Part shown: positions 46,711-57,749 of the stretch, in pieces
Layout: every line of letters begins with the position of its first letter
Position numbering within the stretch: position 1 is the stretch's first letter
Source: Tremella fuciformis
Lineage: Eukaryota; Basidiomycota; Tremellomycetes; Tremellales; Tremellaceae
Direction of reading: 5' to 3'
DNA: 64,000 nucleotides
Assembly (NCBI GenBank): GCA_032768795.1
Contig: CP136491.1
Span: 3,288,501-3,352,500 of the forward strand
The notes under the pieces: model-generated
Databases searched by the model: none
What the model was told of the DNA's origin: nothing
The model's input: the letters and a program-made list of their open reading frames with translations, nothing else
Made by a program: the position numbers and the translations under genes

Positions 46711-47335
46711 ATCGTAGCTTGCAGGTGGCAAATCGACCGTCTGCTTGAAATGTGCGGTACAGGGGCGTGATCTAGACGTCTGATCGTGGTCAAGGGAGGT
46801 GACGAGTCTCAGGGGGTATCGTCGACCTGGTGTGAAAGGAAGAAAGCTACAAGGTCGAGAGCATGCCCGCACGCTATCTATACTCGCTAATGGGGGACGA
46901 ACCTGGATCAAGCTGGAGTCTTACGCGGCCGACGGTCAATTCGAGACGAGACCGACGTCAATATAGCAGAAGCAGAAACAGAAACAGAACAGCGAATCCC
47001 GGATCTCTCGGGCCGACTCGGCCGGTCGTCCACAGAAATAGCTGCCTGCCTGCATCAAGCTCGCAGACTATCATTCGCAGAGCTGCCAGGGCTGTCTGAA
47101 CCTCTGTGCACACCAGACATGTCACGCACGTTTGCGAGTCTCCCAGTATCTGGATACAATTGCTTCTTGAACTTTTTTTGGCTGGCTGACCGATGACCGA
47201 TGCCGACATAGAAGGGTTGGGATAAACTGAATAAAAAATGATTTACTCGTATCTCGTGACCGTGCCTGGGACAGACTTGAGCTCTGACGAACGAGAATTC
47301 TGAAATTTACATCTATCATAGATACCTGCAGCACA
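46711..47335. promoter_or_regulatory. divergent promoter between phosphodiesterase and SRP40
   Basis: No gene is visible in 625 bases. A short purine-rich repeat (AGAAGCAGAAACAGAAACAG, 46968-46987) lies in the middle. The last 200 bases before SRP40 are AT-richer than the surroundings, with a run of T at 47172-47178 and a TAATAAAAAATGA-like stretch near 47227, which would suit a core promoter or 5' leader. Confidence 0.45.
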
Positions 47336-48834
47336 ATGACGACCCCACACGCTGCCCAGCCGCTCCCAGGTGCGTCCGAAACCTTCGCTTATGGTCTTTC
47401 TGCTGACCCGCTCATAGAGCTCGACGCGGCCATCCTCGCTTACCTCGTCTCGAGAGGCTTCACGCGATCCACCAAGGCGTTCGAGAAGGAGAGCGGGGCC
47501 AAGGTGGGCGACACCGACCTGAGGCAGGTATGGCTCGCCGGCCGGGCAAGGTAGGAGACGTTTCGAGACATCTTGTATGTGCTGAGGAACAGTGGCGCCG
47601 ATGTAGAGACTGGCGACTCGTCCCACTCGGACTCGGATTCTGGATCCGAGTCAGATTCCTCGTCTAGCGCGAGCGACTCGGAGGCAGAGGTCGAGGCTGC
47701 CCCGCAGCTCTCTACGAAGGCGGCGTCCACATCGAGCAGCGCGACACTTGGCCGCGAAGACGTAGCGGCGGCGACCAAGAGGCTGGACGACGAGTCTGAC
47801 AGTGAGAGCGACGATGGCTCGAGCAGCAGTGGGTCCAGCTCGAGCGGCAGTGAGAGCGATACGGAGGACGACTCGGGCGACGAGGAGCCCAAGGCGGCTG
47901 GGTTTTTGGATGTGGAGGCTGAAGAATCGAGCGACGGCGAGAGCAGCGCCGACGAGGACAGCAGCAGTGAAGAGGATTCCGAGTCGGGGTCGGAGACAGA
48001 GTCCGGCAGTTCGAGCTCCGAGTCAGAGGAGGAAGAATCGGCGAAACGACCGGGCATCGGCAGCGGGGCGCGAAAAGCAGCACCGCCCGTGCTTTCATCT
48101 TCATCCTCATCTTCGTCTTCCTCGTCGGCCGCCTCCTCATCCTCTTCATCCTCCTCGTCATCGGACGACGAAGCCCCAGCTCCGGTCATCGGCCAGAAGC
48201 GCAAAGCCCGATCCCCCTCAGCCTCCTCGTCCAGCTCCGCCTCCTCCGCCTCATCCTCATCCGGTGCCTCCTCTGCATCTTCCGCCTCGTCCTCCTCCTC
48301 ATCTGCATCCTCGTCATCCTCCCTGCCCGCCAAAAAGGCCAAGCTCGACCCGGTCATCAGCACCACCGTCACCATCACCGAAACGTCCACCCCGTCCGGC
48401 GTCAGCACGCCCTTCACCGATACCGACCCCGACGCCTCGTCCACCCCGCAGGGAAAGGGCCAGAAGGGCAGGCGCGCTCCGAATCAGCGCTTCGAGCGCA
48501 TCAAAGCCGGCGACGTGTCGTATCACCACGACGGGCTCAAGGACAATTCGTTCGAGGCGCGGGTGCGTGTGCCCCCTTCGCTGTCCAGACCAGTATTGGT
48601 ATTGGGGTATCGCTGACGCGCAGCAACTCGCCGGGGCGAGCGAGAACGACTATGGGGCCAAGGCGAGCCGGGATCTGATCGTCACGCGCGGCGCGGGCTT
48701 CCGCAAGGAGAAGAACAAGAAGAAGCGGGGCGTGAGTCCATGCGTCCATTCGTGAGGGTGAGCGGGCTGACGCGCAGAGCTACGTCGGCGGCGAGATCAC
48801 GCTTCAGACGCACAGCATCAAATTTGACGACTAG
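47336..48834 (+). CDS. SRP40: SRP40/NOLC1-like nucleolar protein
   Basis: Five exons (47336-47369, 47418-47550, 47593-48562, 48624-48731, 48778-48834) give 433 aa. A LisH motif (LDAAILAYLVSRGFTRSTKAF) occupies about residues 13-33. The centre is almost only Ser, Asp and Glu (residues about 70-300), alternating acidic and serine runs, then KKAKLDP. The C-terminal 90 residues (RFERIKAGDVSYHHDGLKDN, DYGAKASRDLIVTRG, FRKEKNKKKRGSYVGGEI, HSIKFDD) are the conserved SRP40 domain. These proteins are chaperones of snoRNPs in the nucleolus and Cajal bodies, heavily phosphorylated by CK2. The first intron (48 nt) is in frame, so both forms would be open. Confidence 0.92.
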
Positions 48835-48916
48835 CCACTCTGGGTGCGCTGCGAGTTGGGAAACATGTACATGCCATGCATCATGTTGTGCCTACACCTC
48901 TCCGCTGCATCGTACC

Positions 48917-50936
48917 TCATGCCCCCAAGGGCACTTTTGTCTGCGGTGGCGAGGCGAGACCGTTGATGCACGTCTCGTGGATGACGTTGAGCGCCTTGGC
49001 CGCGTCTTTCTCCTGGATGACTGCGAGTCAGCAAGATCGGCCCCCCTGCCCAGAAAGGGAGATGTGGACGACGCACCACACGAGATGTTGATCTCCGATG
49101 CGCCCTGGGAGATCATCTCAATGTTGATGCCGGCGCCGGCGAGCGCCGAGAACATCATGCCCGCGCACCCGACCGCATGGCGCATGTTGCGCCCGACCAG
49201 ACTGAGGATGGCCATGTCCCGCGAGACGGTCACGTCGCCGATATTGAGCAGATCCTTGGATAGCCGGTCGAGGCGTTTGCGGTTCATAAAGTCCTGCAGA
49301 GCCATCGAGACGTGCACCTCGCTCGTGCTGATCAGATCCACCACCACGCCCGCGCGGTCGAGCGTGCCAAAAATGCGCGCGAGGAAGCCGTGCGACAGCG
49401 TCTTGCGATTCGAGTGGATGTTCAGCACGATGATGTTGTCCTTGATCGTCACTGCCGTCGGGGCCTTGGGGACATGCAGCGGCGTCTGCGTGTCGACAGC
49501 TGCGGGCGGGGCCGCAGCGGCGTACGACTCGTCCGGGTAGATGATGGTGCCGCTTCCTTTGGGGTTCTCGACGTTTTTGATACGGATGGGGATGCGCGCG
49601 CGGATCACCTGCTCCATCGTGAACGGGTGGATCACCTCGGAGCCGTAATACGTGAGCTCGGCAGCTTCGTCGGGCGTGATGACGGGCACGAGCCGCGCCG
49701 AGGGCACTTTGCGCGGGTCGGCCGTGAAGATCCCGTCCACCTCTTTCCACACTTGCAGCTCGGAGGCTTGTAGCCCGACTGCGCACAGTGCAGCGCAGAG
49801 GTCGGTGTAGCCTCGCCCGATCTGCGCGAGGAGCGAGCCGGGTACAGGACCAAAGTAGCCTGGAGTCAGTCCCGGGCCCAGCATATATCGAATTGGCTTA
49901 ACGCACCAGTGATGACCGGTACTCTTTGACCGCACTCCCGGATGCGCTCGCCTAATCTTATCGACAATTGGTCGTAAAACTCTTGGCTGAGCTGCGCCAC
50001 GCCTTGGTCACCACCGCCCGCGAGGCTCTTCTCGCTGATGGACGAGATGGCCGCGTCGACGACGTTGTCCAGGCAAACAAATTCCGAATCAATGCCCTGA
50101 CACGTCAGTCCGGCGCACCGAGCGGAGACGCACGACCCACTCTATCTCTCAAGCTCGCTGCGACGATCTTGCACGCCATCCTCTCCCCCGTCCCAACTAT
50201 CGAGTCCTGACTTCTGGGCGAGATCTCGTCGATGATCTGGGCGGCATACAAGAAATTCCGCAAATTCTCACAATCGCTCTCGATCTCGTCCAGCAGCTCG
50301 TCGCGCACAGCCCCGGGCCTGACTGCGGCCTTGGCAGCGTCCACATGGCCCTTTTTCAACACGTCGACCGTCTCGTGAAACGCCGGCAGCTCCGAGCCGG
50401 CGGCGCCGTTGGCCGAGGGGCTCGGCGGGGATCTCGACCTGCCGCTGGGCGTGAAGGGCGAAGGGGACGATGAGCGAAGGTCCATATCTCTCAATGACGA
50501 GATGGACGACATGACGCTCGCGCTCATGTCTCTTGCGCCTGCCGAATCGCGTTCGCCAAAGAATCCAGAGCCGACGCGTTTCGGAAAGAACGGTGTCTGG
50601 CTGCCTGACGGGAGCCGGGCCGGGCCGGGCTGCAGGGCCTCTCGCGAGGCCTGCAGGAGGAGGTTGGTCGTCCCGAGCGCTTTTGTATGTGACGAGCGGG
50701 CCGAGCAGACGAGGGCGACGCGGGATTCGGGAATGTAGGACCTGCACTGGTCAGCGGGAAGCGAGACGCACACGTGGGGCTCACTCGACTATGCGGCAGA
50801 TGCTGTCGAGCGACTTGCCGACCGACGTGCCGCCGTACTTCTGTACGACCCACGGCACCGAGTCGTCCGCCGAGTTGCGGAGGAGCTCTTCCGGCGTGGA
50901 GCTGGTCATGGTGGACGTGCTGGCCGACGAGGCCAT
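48917..50936 (-). CDS. HOM3: aspartate kinase
   Basis: First step of the threonine/methionine/isoleucine branch: ATP-dependent phosphorylation of aspartate. Five exons (50936-50785, 50741-50141, 50096-49907, 49859-49077, 49020-48917) give 609 aa. VVQKYGGTSVGKSL near residue 20 is the amino-acid kinase N-terminus; LAQIGRGYTDLCAALCAVGL and WKEVDGIFTADPRKV form the Asp/ATP site, and two ACT-type regions follow (FLARIFGTLDRAG and the region around GRNMRHAVGCAGMMFSAL). Between the first and second kinase blocks is a Ser/Pro-rich insert of about 80 residues (SPSPFTPSGRSRSPPSPSAN). The last exon, after a 56-nt intron, supplies VIQEKDAAKALNVIHETC, which is conserved, and shows that the apparent longer frame is a read-through. 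Confidence 0.94.
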
Positions 50937-51214
50937 CTCGGCAGTAGCAAGAGGGAGTGGGCCGGTCTCAGATGGGTCCAGCTGGCCTGCCTGGCTGATG
51001 CCTATTGATGTATGTTGATGCTGTGATGGCTTGGAGTGACTTCTTTTGCGAGTTATCGTTGGCCGACTCGAACCGAAATTACGGCCAGGCACTGCGGACC
51101 GGCGTGCCTATCTGGCCAATGGCAAGCAAGGGAAACAGATAGGCGATAGGCCCGCTTGCTACAGACCGATGAAGTCGAGAGATGAACTGTCCTTCATTGC
51201 GTTGCGAAACCAAG

Positions 51215-52086
51215 ATGGCGCTGCCCACACGAATAGACGAGACATCGTCTCTTGATCCTCTCCTTCTCCTGCCCATACCCGACACTCTCCCGGCTGACCC
51301 ACGCGCCGAACTGCAGCCCCTGCTGGACGTACTGGATGCGGCTCTCGCCGACCCGGCCGGGTCCAAAGTGCCCATGACCGTGCTCACCGCGCACATGCGG
51401 CAGCTCACGCGGAAGAGCCAGATCCTGCTGAACGCCGCGCGGCTCGGGGCGGCCGAAGCGCGCGAGAGGCTGGACCGGGCGGACGTCGAGCTGCGCGGGA
51501 CAGAGTACGAGCGCGACAGGGTGAGGGAGGAGATTGAGCGGTGTATGGAGTACGCGTGAGTCCGAGCCGATGGGGCACAGAGGCAGGGGTAGGGCAGGAG
51601 CAGGGCTGATGCCAGTCCGGCATACAAGGAGCTGGACATTCTCGACGTCGAGGGCTTTCTGGCTGGCGCAGACAAGGAGGTTCTGGCGGCTTTGCGTGCG
51701 TCTCCTCTTCCCTGGCTGGAGATTGTACGGGCTGATGTGCAGCGCCGCCGGAGGATGAGGGATACGAGTATGCGCTCGCGACGGCTCGGCTGGAGAAAGA
51801 GCTGGCGGATACGATACAGTCAGTCAGGTGGAGGGCGATGTTACGACCGGCTGACCCGGTTCAGACTGGAGGAGCAGCTCGCCAAACTTACGAAAGAGCG
51901 CGACGCATATATAAAGGCCAAGAAGGAGATCAAGTCCAAGTTCGACGCGGTCGACGTGTACTTGACCGACTTTCAAAAGGCAAGTACGGAGTATTGCCGG
52001 GTCCCACTGTGATTGACCGACAGACGACGAACGCCGTCGCTAGCAAGATCAAAGACGTCGCCAAAGTTCCCGCTCCCACTGCTTGA
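51215..52086 (+). CDS. short THOC5-like coiled-coil protein
   Basis: Five exons (51215-51555, 51616-51695, 51743-51818, 51865-51979, 52024-52086) give 224 aa. The sequence is a series of charged helices: QLTRKSQILLNAARLGAAEA, VREEIERCMEYA, YKELDILDVEGFL and LEKELADTIQLEEQLAKLTK. The arrangement (coiled coil, then an L-D-I/V-x-x-F-like block, then a second coiled coil) fits the N-terminal part of THOC5, a THO complex subunit that couples transcription to mRNA export; the long C-terminal domain of animal THOC5 is absent. The assignment is moderate, as coiled coils give weak homology. The last intron has a GC donor (AAG|GCAAGT). Confidence 0.72.
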
Positions 52087-52236
52087 CCAGGGCCGCACCT
52101 ACACCACTACCGCACGCATTCGCTGCTCCGCCCGCAGCCCATGTTGTACACGTACGATCAGCCAAGCCATTAGCATGCCATGCATACAGATACTACAACC
52201 GCTAGGGAGAAGAATGCACAGTGACACGGCCAGTGT

Positions 52237-53863
52237 TCAGTCTAGTTTCTTGTCAGCAGGCCGTCTGGCCGGCGGCCGTATGGTATCGAACGTCTCTGCC
52301 GAGAGTTTGCCCCGCGGATGAAGCTCGAGGAGTACTTCGGGCTGCGCACGGGCTGGAGAGGAGGTCGTCGAGGACCGTCGGGATGTGCGCGGGGAGGAGA
52401 ATGTCGACTCGAGCGAAAGCCGTGGACGGGACGTCTGCGCGGGGGGAGCAGAGCCGTACGGTTGCATGTGCGAGGGCGGAGGTGGTATGTCGAAGAAAGA
52501 CGAGATGCGGCCGACAATGCCCGAGGACGATGTGGGCGTATAGGTCGAATTGGAGGGCGGGCGCAGGCGGACCATATTGGATTTCGGAGGCGGAGGGGGT
52601 TTGGGGCGCAACGGTCGGGGGAGGGTGTGCATGTCCGAGTGGATCGAGGGGCCCTCTGAGCGCGTGGACATGGAAGCTGCGCGCGAGTGATGTCGCTCTT
52701 GCGGAGAGGTGGGAGCTTGACCCTTGGGGAAGAATCGCAGTTGAGAAGAAGGGAGGCGTACGACATCGAGCACGCGCGGGGTCAGGTCGTCGACGCCGTC
52801 TCGCTCATGTTCATGCACAGTATCCTGACTCGAGGACGATTCGAGCGGTGGCGGTGGCAGTCCCGGTGTCGGTGTCGACTGCGTTTGTCGCCGTGGGGAG
52901 GGCAGGGACGGACCGGCCGCTTGCCATTCGCCGTAGTCGTTGGCATCCTGCCAATCTCCGAACGGCGAGGTATCCCTCAGCAGATCAATGTGACCATTGA
53001 GAGGCCGGATCGTTGACGCCGGCGATGCCTCTGGGTTTGCCCTGCCCTTGCCCTTGTAGTCTGCGCTTGCTCTCCGCTGGTGAGGCTGCTTGGGCACGAG
53101 CGTCACTTGACCTTCGCCGGGCCCGCGGATGAACGTCTCGCTCGCCTTGTTCCACCTGCACGCGTCGAGCGGCACGTAGAGGCAAGTGCGGATATGGACC
53201 GGGTCGGTCGGCCAGAGCTTGTTCGTCTTGCGGAGAGTCGATATCTGCAGTTAGCCTTCATCCTCGCGCGCTGCGCCGGGAGGAATTCACGTCAATACCG
53301 TAGAGCAGGGCGATGCCGGCGAGCGACTCGTTCGGCTTGACCTGGCGCATCAGCATGCCCCACACACACCGAAGAGACGGGGAGATGCTCGCCTGGTGGA
53401 CCAAGACTTCCACCTCGCCCGCGGGCGGGGTATCGCTCGGCGTCATCCTCAGCAGATCGAAGCTGCCGCGCATACTGCCAACTTCGCTCCCGCTCCGGCT
53501 CCCCCCACTGGCGATCTCCGCCAAGCGCTCCGTCTCGCTCGTCAGGCGTTTGAGCGCCGGGCGCGAGTCGCCCGCGCCCCCGCCTGCTGCCTCGCCCTCC
53601 AGCGGATGGAGGGGCCCGACGTGGTCCTCATCCTCCAGTGAGCCCAGCAGGTCGCTCGAGTACGTGCGCTGGCGCCGGCGGAGGGAAGCGCGGGTCGCGA
53701 GCGGCGGCCGCGAAGGTGCTTTCGACGACGAGGCCGACGTGGAAGAGGACGGCTCGCTGGACCACGGGTCGAACAGCGCTTCGTCCCCGCCGCTCAGGCC
53801 TGGGCTGGGTGCCGGCCCCGGTGAGCCCGACTGGACGGGCCGCCTCACCGTTCGCGTCGACAT
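52237..53863 (-). CDS. LysM-domain protein, intracellular type
   Basis: Exons 53863-53393, 53341-53291 and 53244-52237 give 509 aa. A single LysM domain spans the three exons (EVEVLVHQ-VKPNESLAGIALLYG, then TLRKTNKLWPTDPVHI and CLYVPLD), about residues 150-207. It is continuous only if a 51-nt in-frame GC-AG intron (CAG|GCGAGC, 53342-53392) is removed. There is no signal peptide or transmembrane segment, so it is probably not a chitin-binding effector but belongs with the LYSMD1/2-like cytosolic or membrane-associated proteins. The rest is disordered, rich in Ser, Pro and Arg, with polyproline LRPKPPPPPKSN and a likely phospho-rich C-terminus. Function unknown. Confidence 0.85.
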
Positions 53864-54069
53864 GCTCGATCGGACGACATGGGCGGGCCAGCCTGTCTGG
53901 TGTGGGTGGTGTTACGAGCCAAGAGAAAGAGGTGGTGGTACAGTATGAACAAGGTTACGAGTAGAGCAAAGTGGAGGAACACCAAACGCGTTTTCCGTAC
54001 CGCTCTTTCACCGTCCATCTCCTTTCACCAGCTGCAAGCAAGCCGCGGTGGTCAAAGGACAAGGCGAAC

Positions 54070-54595
54070 ATGGTGCGTCCGCCGCGGTCCCTTGCATAGC
54101 GCTGAAAAGCAGCCGCCCAAGCGGAGCGACTCGCTGCACATCACGTTCCACGCGTTCAAGACCGCCGTCCTCCTCTCTGTGCCTGAAACGACGTTCGTCC
54201 CGAGTCCTGCGGTCGCAGAGGGATAATGCGTGCTGAGCGGATAGGACGCTCGCCGAGCTTAAGAGCCGGCTGATACCTGCCCTCCAGCCCCTGGGTTCGG
54301 TCCTGCCCGCTGTGCCAAGTTCGCCGGACGACGTGCGGCTGTACGAAGACAAGGATCTGATCGATGGGCAGGATGGGCCTGCGGGGTTGAGGAGCCTGGA
54401 GGGGGAGGACGACAAGAGTGGGCTGGGCAAGACGCTGCGCTCGCTTGGCTGGCCGAGGTGGAAGAAGCTCTACATAAGGCGAATCTCAAGCAGGAGGTTG
54501 GGGAGGGGGGCTAACGGAGCAGCTTTCGAGACGATACTGGCACATTCTCAGATCCAGTCTACACGATTCCGGACGTCGAGGACGAAGAGGAATGA
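54070..54595 (+). CDS. uncharacterised 129-aa protein
   Basis: I do not recognise this protein. Four exons: 54070-54072 (only the start codon), 54113-54192, 54245-54478 and 54523-54595. The joined frame reads a compact fold: a strand SLHITFHAFKTAVLLSV, a helix TLAELKSRLIPALQPL, VRLYEDKDLIDGQDGPAGLR, and GWPRWKKLYISFRDDTGTF, ending in an acidic tail DVEDEEE. The order (strand, strand, helix, strand pairs, acidic end) resembles a ubiquitin-like beta-grasp, but no specific family is claimed. Phases fit throughout; the third intron has a GC donor (AG|GCGAAT) and a perfect CTAAC branch. The C-terminus lies 70 bases from the end of APC4 on the other strand. It is easily missed by gene finders, because of the three-base first coding exon and the GC donor. 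Confidence 0.7.
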
Positions 54596-54665
54596 ACAAG
54601 CGACGACCTGTAGCTATAATGCACAACATGTTCAACGGATGCGAGGTATGATATGTAGGTTGCTA

Positions 54666-57439
54666 TCAATCTGAGCGGTCCATGCTCCGCTCCTCTCCTT
54701 CGCCACCATCCTCTCCTGTCTCTCCTTCCTCTGCCGTCATCTCCTCCTCCCCTTCGTCGTCCTCGTTCTCGTCCATGTCCAGTACCTCGAGCGTCTTCCC
54801 ATCTCCTAGCAAGACACAGCCGACTCGCCGACCTTTCCTCCCGTTGAGCGCGATCGCCGCGGGTTGAGCTACTGCCGAGATGTTCCTCAATGGCCTGCAA
54901 CGAGTCAGGGGAATGGGAAGCAGCTGCGAATCAGCTGCGTGACATGATGGCATTCAGAGCTCACCTCGGACGAGACGAGAGCGAGGCTGGCGAGATCAGA
55001 CAAGTCACGACCTTCCGGAAGGTATAACATGGAGTCGACCAGGTCGGAATACTCCAGCGTCGCCAGGTATAGCTGTTTCTGCTCAGGTGGGCCGCTTTCG
55101 AGGATGATGGCCAGCTCAGTATCGTCGAAAAAGTCCACAGCTACACATTCGGTCGTTTGCTCGGCCGTTGACATTGCGAAGGCGACCGCGTGCCGCTCCT
55201 GCTCCGATTGGTGTCGCACAAGCCAGAGCGCTGTCCTGTCTGGGTGACTCATGGCATGCCAGGTTATCTGGAGGTCAGGCTTGACGCCAGTTGATTTGGA
55301 AGGGCTCACCTCGCCCACTTGCCGACTGGCAGCCACGCTCAGCCCGCCTGGATTTGTCAGAGATCCGCCAGCGACCACTTGTGCAGTTGTCATTGTCTCG
55401 AAAGCCGATCTCAGCATGTCCTGACATTGACCGATAAGCGTGGTCGCCCAAATCCAAGGCTCTGCCTCGATGTCTCTGACAGCCAGCTCTTCGTTCTCTT
55501 TCTCGGCGTCTTGTTCGGGGTCAAGCGAGTCCGGGGAAGAGGCTCTAGACGGCGCGTTCTTGTGAGGCGTTGCGTCTGGCGAAGACATCATGTGTGAACT
55601 TGTGAATGAATCTTCCGGGTGATTAGGCGGCGAAGCGTACTCGTTTCGATGTCTGGCCGAAGGCAACGAAGGCGAGGTGTTTTGCCGAAGTGTGTCCCGG
55701 ACGATGTCATCGAGAGGTCTGACTACTTCTGCAGTGCGACGCGTGGCTTCTGACGACAGCACATCAGACATTTTGGTCGCACCAGGGGGAAAGAATCGTT
55801 TAAAGGTCGAGGACAGGAAGCCAGAGGACAGGAACGCCCATACGATCTTGACATCGTAGGTCGCAGTCGGGAGTGCATCGGTACTCATATCCTGCGAAGT
55901 CGTGCGGGTGGTCTCTGCGACTCAGTCGTAGCTAAATGCATCATGGCTTTGCTCACCGTATCTAAGCCACTTGATGAATTCGGCCACCGATAGCATCTCT
56001 TGTTCTGCGTCTTGGCGCACACGCTCGAGCAGACGCAAAAGGCCAGTGGACAAGGCGAGCATGCTCTCAGTAGCTTGTTTGTCTATGTGAGGGCGGTCCG
56101 AAGCTTGCCTGCGGCTTAGTCGAAAAGGCAGTCTGGCGTGGTCAACCTACAATGCAGCCCATCCTGAGAGCTCCTCTAGCAGCAGAACTACCCCCTCTGC
56201 GGCAGGAATTGCACTCTCCGAGACTATCTTCCCGATCGTCTTGAACGCCGAGGTGGCCGACTGCTCCCATTTGGCGATTGTCCGTCCAGTCAGGCGGTTC
56301 CCCAGCCAATCGCCCACTGCCGGGCCGTGCCGGCCGGTCGTAAGCAGTCGGAGGAGATCCGCATGCACTTCCTCTCTGGTCACTGGGTGTCAGCGAGCGT
56401 TGAGAGTTCGAAGCCGTCGACTCACTGCCTTGCTGTTCACCACAGCTTTCGACCTCTTCACGCCAGATGAGAGTCTGCTTGTCACCCTCTCTGAAGGCGT
56501 GCTCGGCGGCCTCGATGCCTTTCAGGACAAAGTCGAACAGGCTAGCCAGGGTATCCGACATCAGAGCCAGCTTGAGGGTATTTGGAGAACATGTTGCCGC
56601 GGCGACATGCAAAGATCCAGTGAGGAATGTTTGCTGCGAGCTGCGGCCAGGTGGGCTGAGCTGGAGTATGTCGGGCGGGAGACGCGGTCTTGCAGGGAGT
56701 AGCGATGGAAACGATGCGAGCTTTGAGTGCGGACCGATCGTCTTTGGATCGACGGCGACCCTGCTCGTCATGAACGGCAGAATGCTGGTCTGAGCAATGA
56801 TCAGCGGGCAGAGCTATCTCTCACTGTGCAGGTTTAGGCGGTTCAACGGGCGTGACACGGGGCAGAGAATCGATGAGGTGCAGGGCGGTCCCGGGCTGAT
56901 ATTCGGGCCAAGATTCAGTCGCAGAGCGCCATGTGACGGCCCACCACTGTCGGCCTGCCAGCACGTCTTCCCATTCAGCGGGCGAGCCAGACAGTTCTGG
57001 TATTGGGACGGTCTGCTCGACGCGTCCATCGTGCACGGACAGATGGTGCAGGGTAGCTTTACGCGTCCCAAAGTTGTCGACCGTAAGCAAGGTCAGATGC
57101 AGACCTCCCAATCAGCCTTCAACCATGTGTAGCCTCCTCGGGTGACTTGCCGTCGATGCTCCACGCCAGGCCGATGATGCTGCCGTTCACGACGGCCTCC
57201 CAGACCTTGCTACCGGACATGCGCCACAGCGCTACGCCTGTCGGACCCGCCGCAAGCCGTGCCCTCTCTTTGCCTTTGATGGATGGCAGTGCATCGAGGT
57301 TTCCATCGGTTTCCGGGGGTCTCAGAAGGACGACCAGGTCCATGACCGGATTGCAAGCGGAGGGGTGGAGGACATGACGCGCCGAGGTATGGATGGTCGC
57401 GAGGGGCGTGAACGAGTTGGTCGGGGGCACAATGGTCAT
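54666..57439 (-). CDS. APC4: anaphase-promoting complex subunit 4
   Basis: Platform subunit of the APC/C ubiquitin ligase. Eight exons (57439-57151, 57104-56825, 56784-56426, 56382-56151, 56108-55957, 55914-55310, 55267-54965, 54923-54666) give 825 aa. An N-terminal WD40-like part (NPVMDLVVLL, GVALWRMSGSKVWE, GLAWSIDGLHLTLLTVD) is followed by the helical APC4 long domain (VHADLLRLLTTGRHGPAVGD, LTGRTIAKWEQSATSAFK, FIKWLRYE). The C-terminal half holds Ser/Pro-rich linker sequence and ends with QPAAIALNGRKGRRVGCVLL and a very acidic tail. Intron 1 has a GC donor (G|GCAAGT), and it recreates the conserved SIDG-LHLTLLTVD join. The acceptor of the last intron was chosen to keep the conserved C-terminal frame. 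Confidence 0.9.
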
Positions 57440-57749
57440 CCTGTGATCGCATCAGCCTTTCGACCGTGGTGGTCTGGCGGCATGTAGAGGGCGGACGAGG
57501 TGATCTGAGTCGGAGGGAGAGAGATGGTGACGAAATTGCCGTGTGGAGAAAGAAAACCAACCACGCCGCCGAGGTCTGCTCAGCTGATCTTTGGGCGCTC
57601 CCTCCGAGCTGGTTTGCTTCTGTATTCCTCCTCACAGCGCCGAAACGACGCGCAAACGCCTCTTGAGACCCCGTGACCGCCCCACACATCGCCGCGAACG
57701 CCCCGTCACGGCTGTCTGAGACCTTGGTCAAGCCTCTTCGGTCAATACT
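57440..57749. promoter_or_regulatory. divergent promoter between APC4 and the zinc-finger gene
   Basis: These 310 bases lie between two start codons pointing apart. I see no distinct motif. They carry the two promoters and leaders. Confidence 0.45.

Noticed and set aside
47600..48320. Ser/Asp/Glu repeat as a satellite or CRISPR-like array
   Set aside because: Units are irregular and the reading frame is conserved with the SRP40 family; this is low-complexity coding sequence.
48892..49935. Longer C-terminus of aspartate kinase by read-through
   Set aside because: A 56-nt intron restores the conserved VIQEKDAAKALNVIHETC block.
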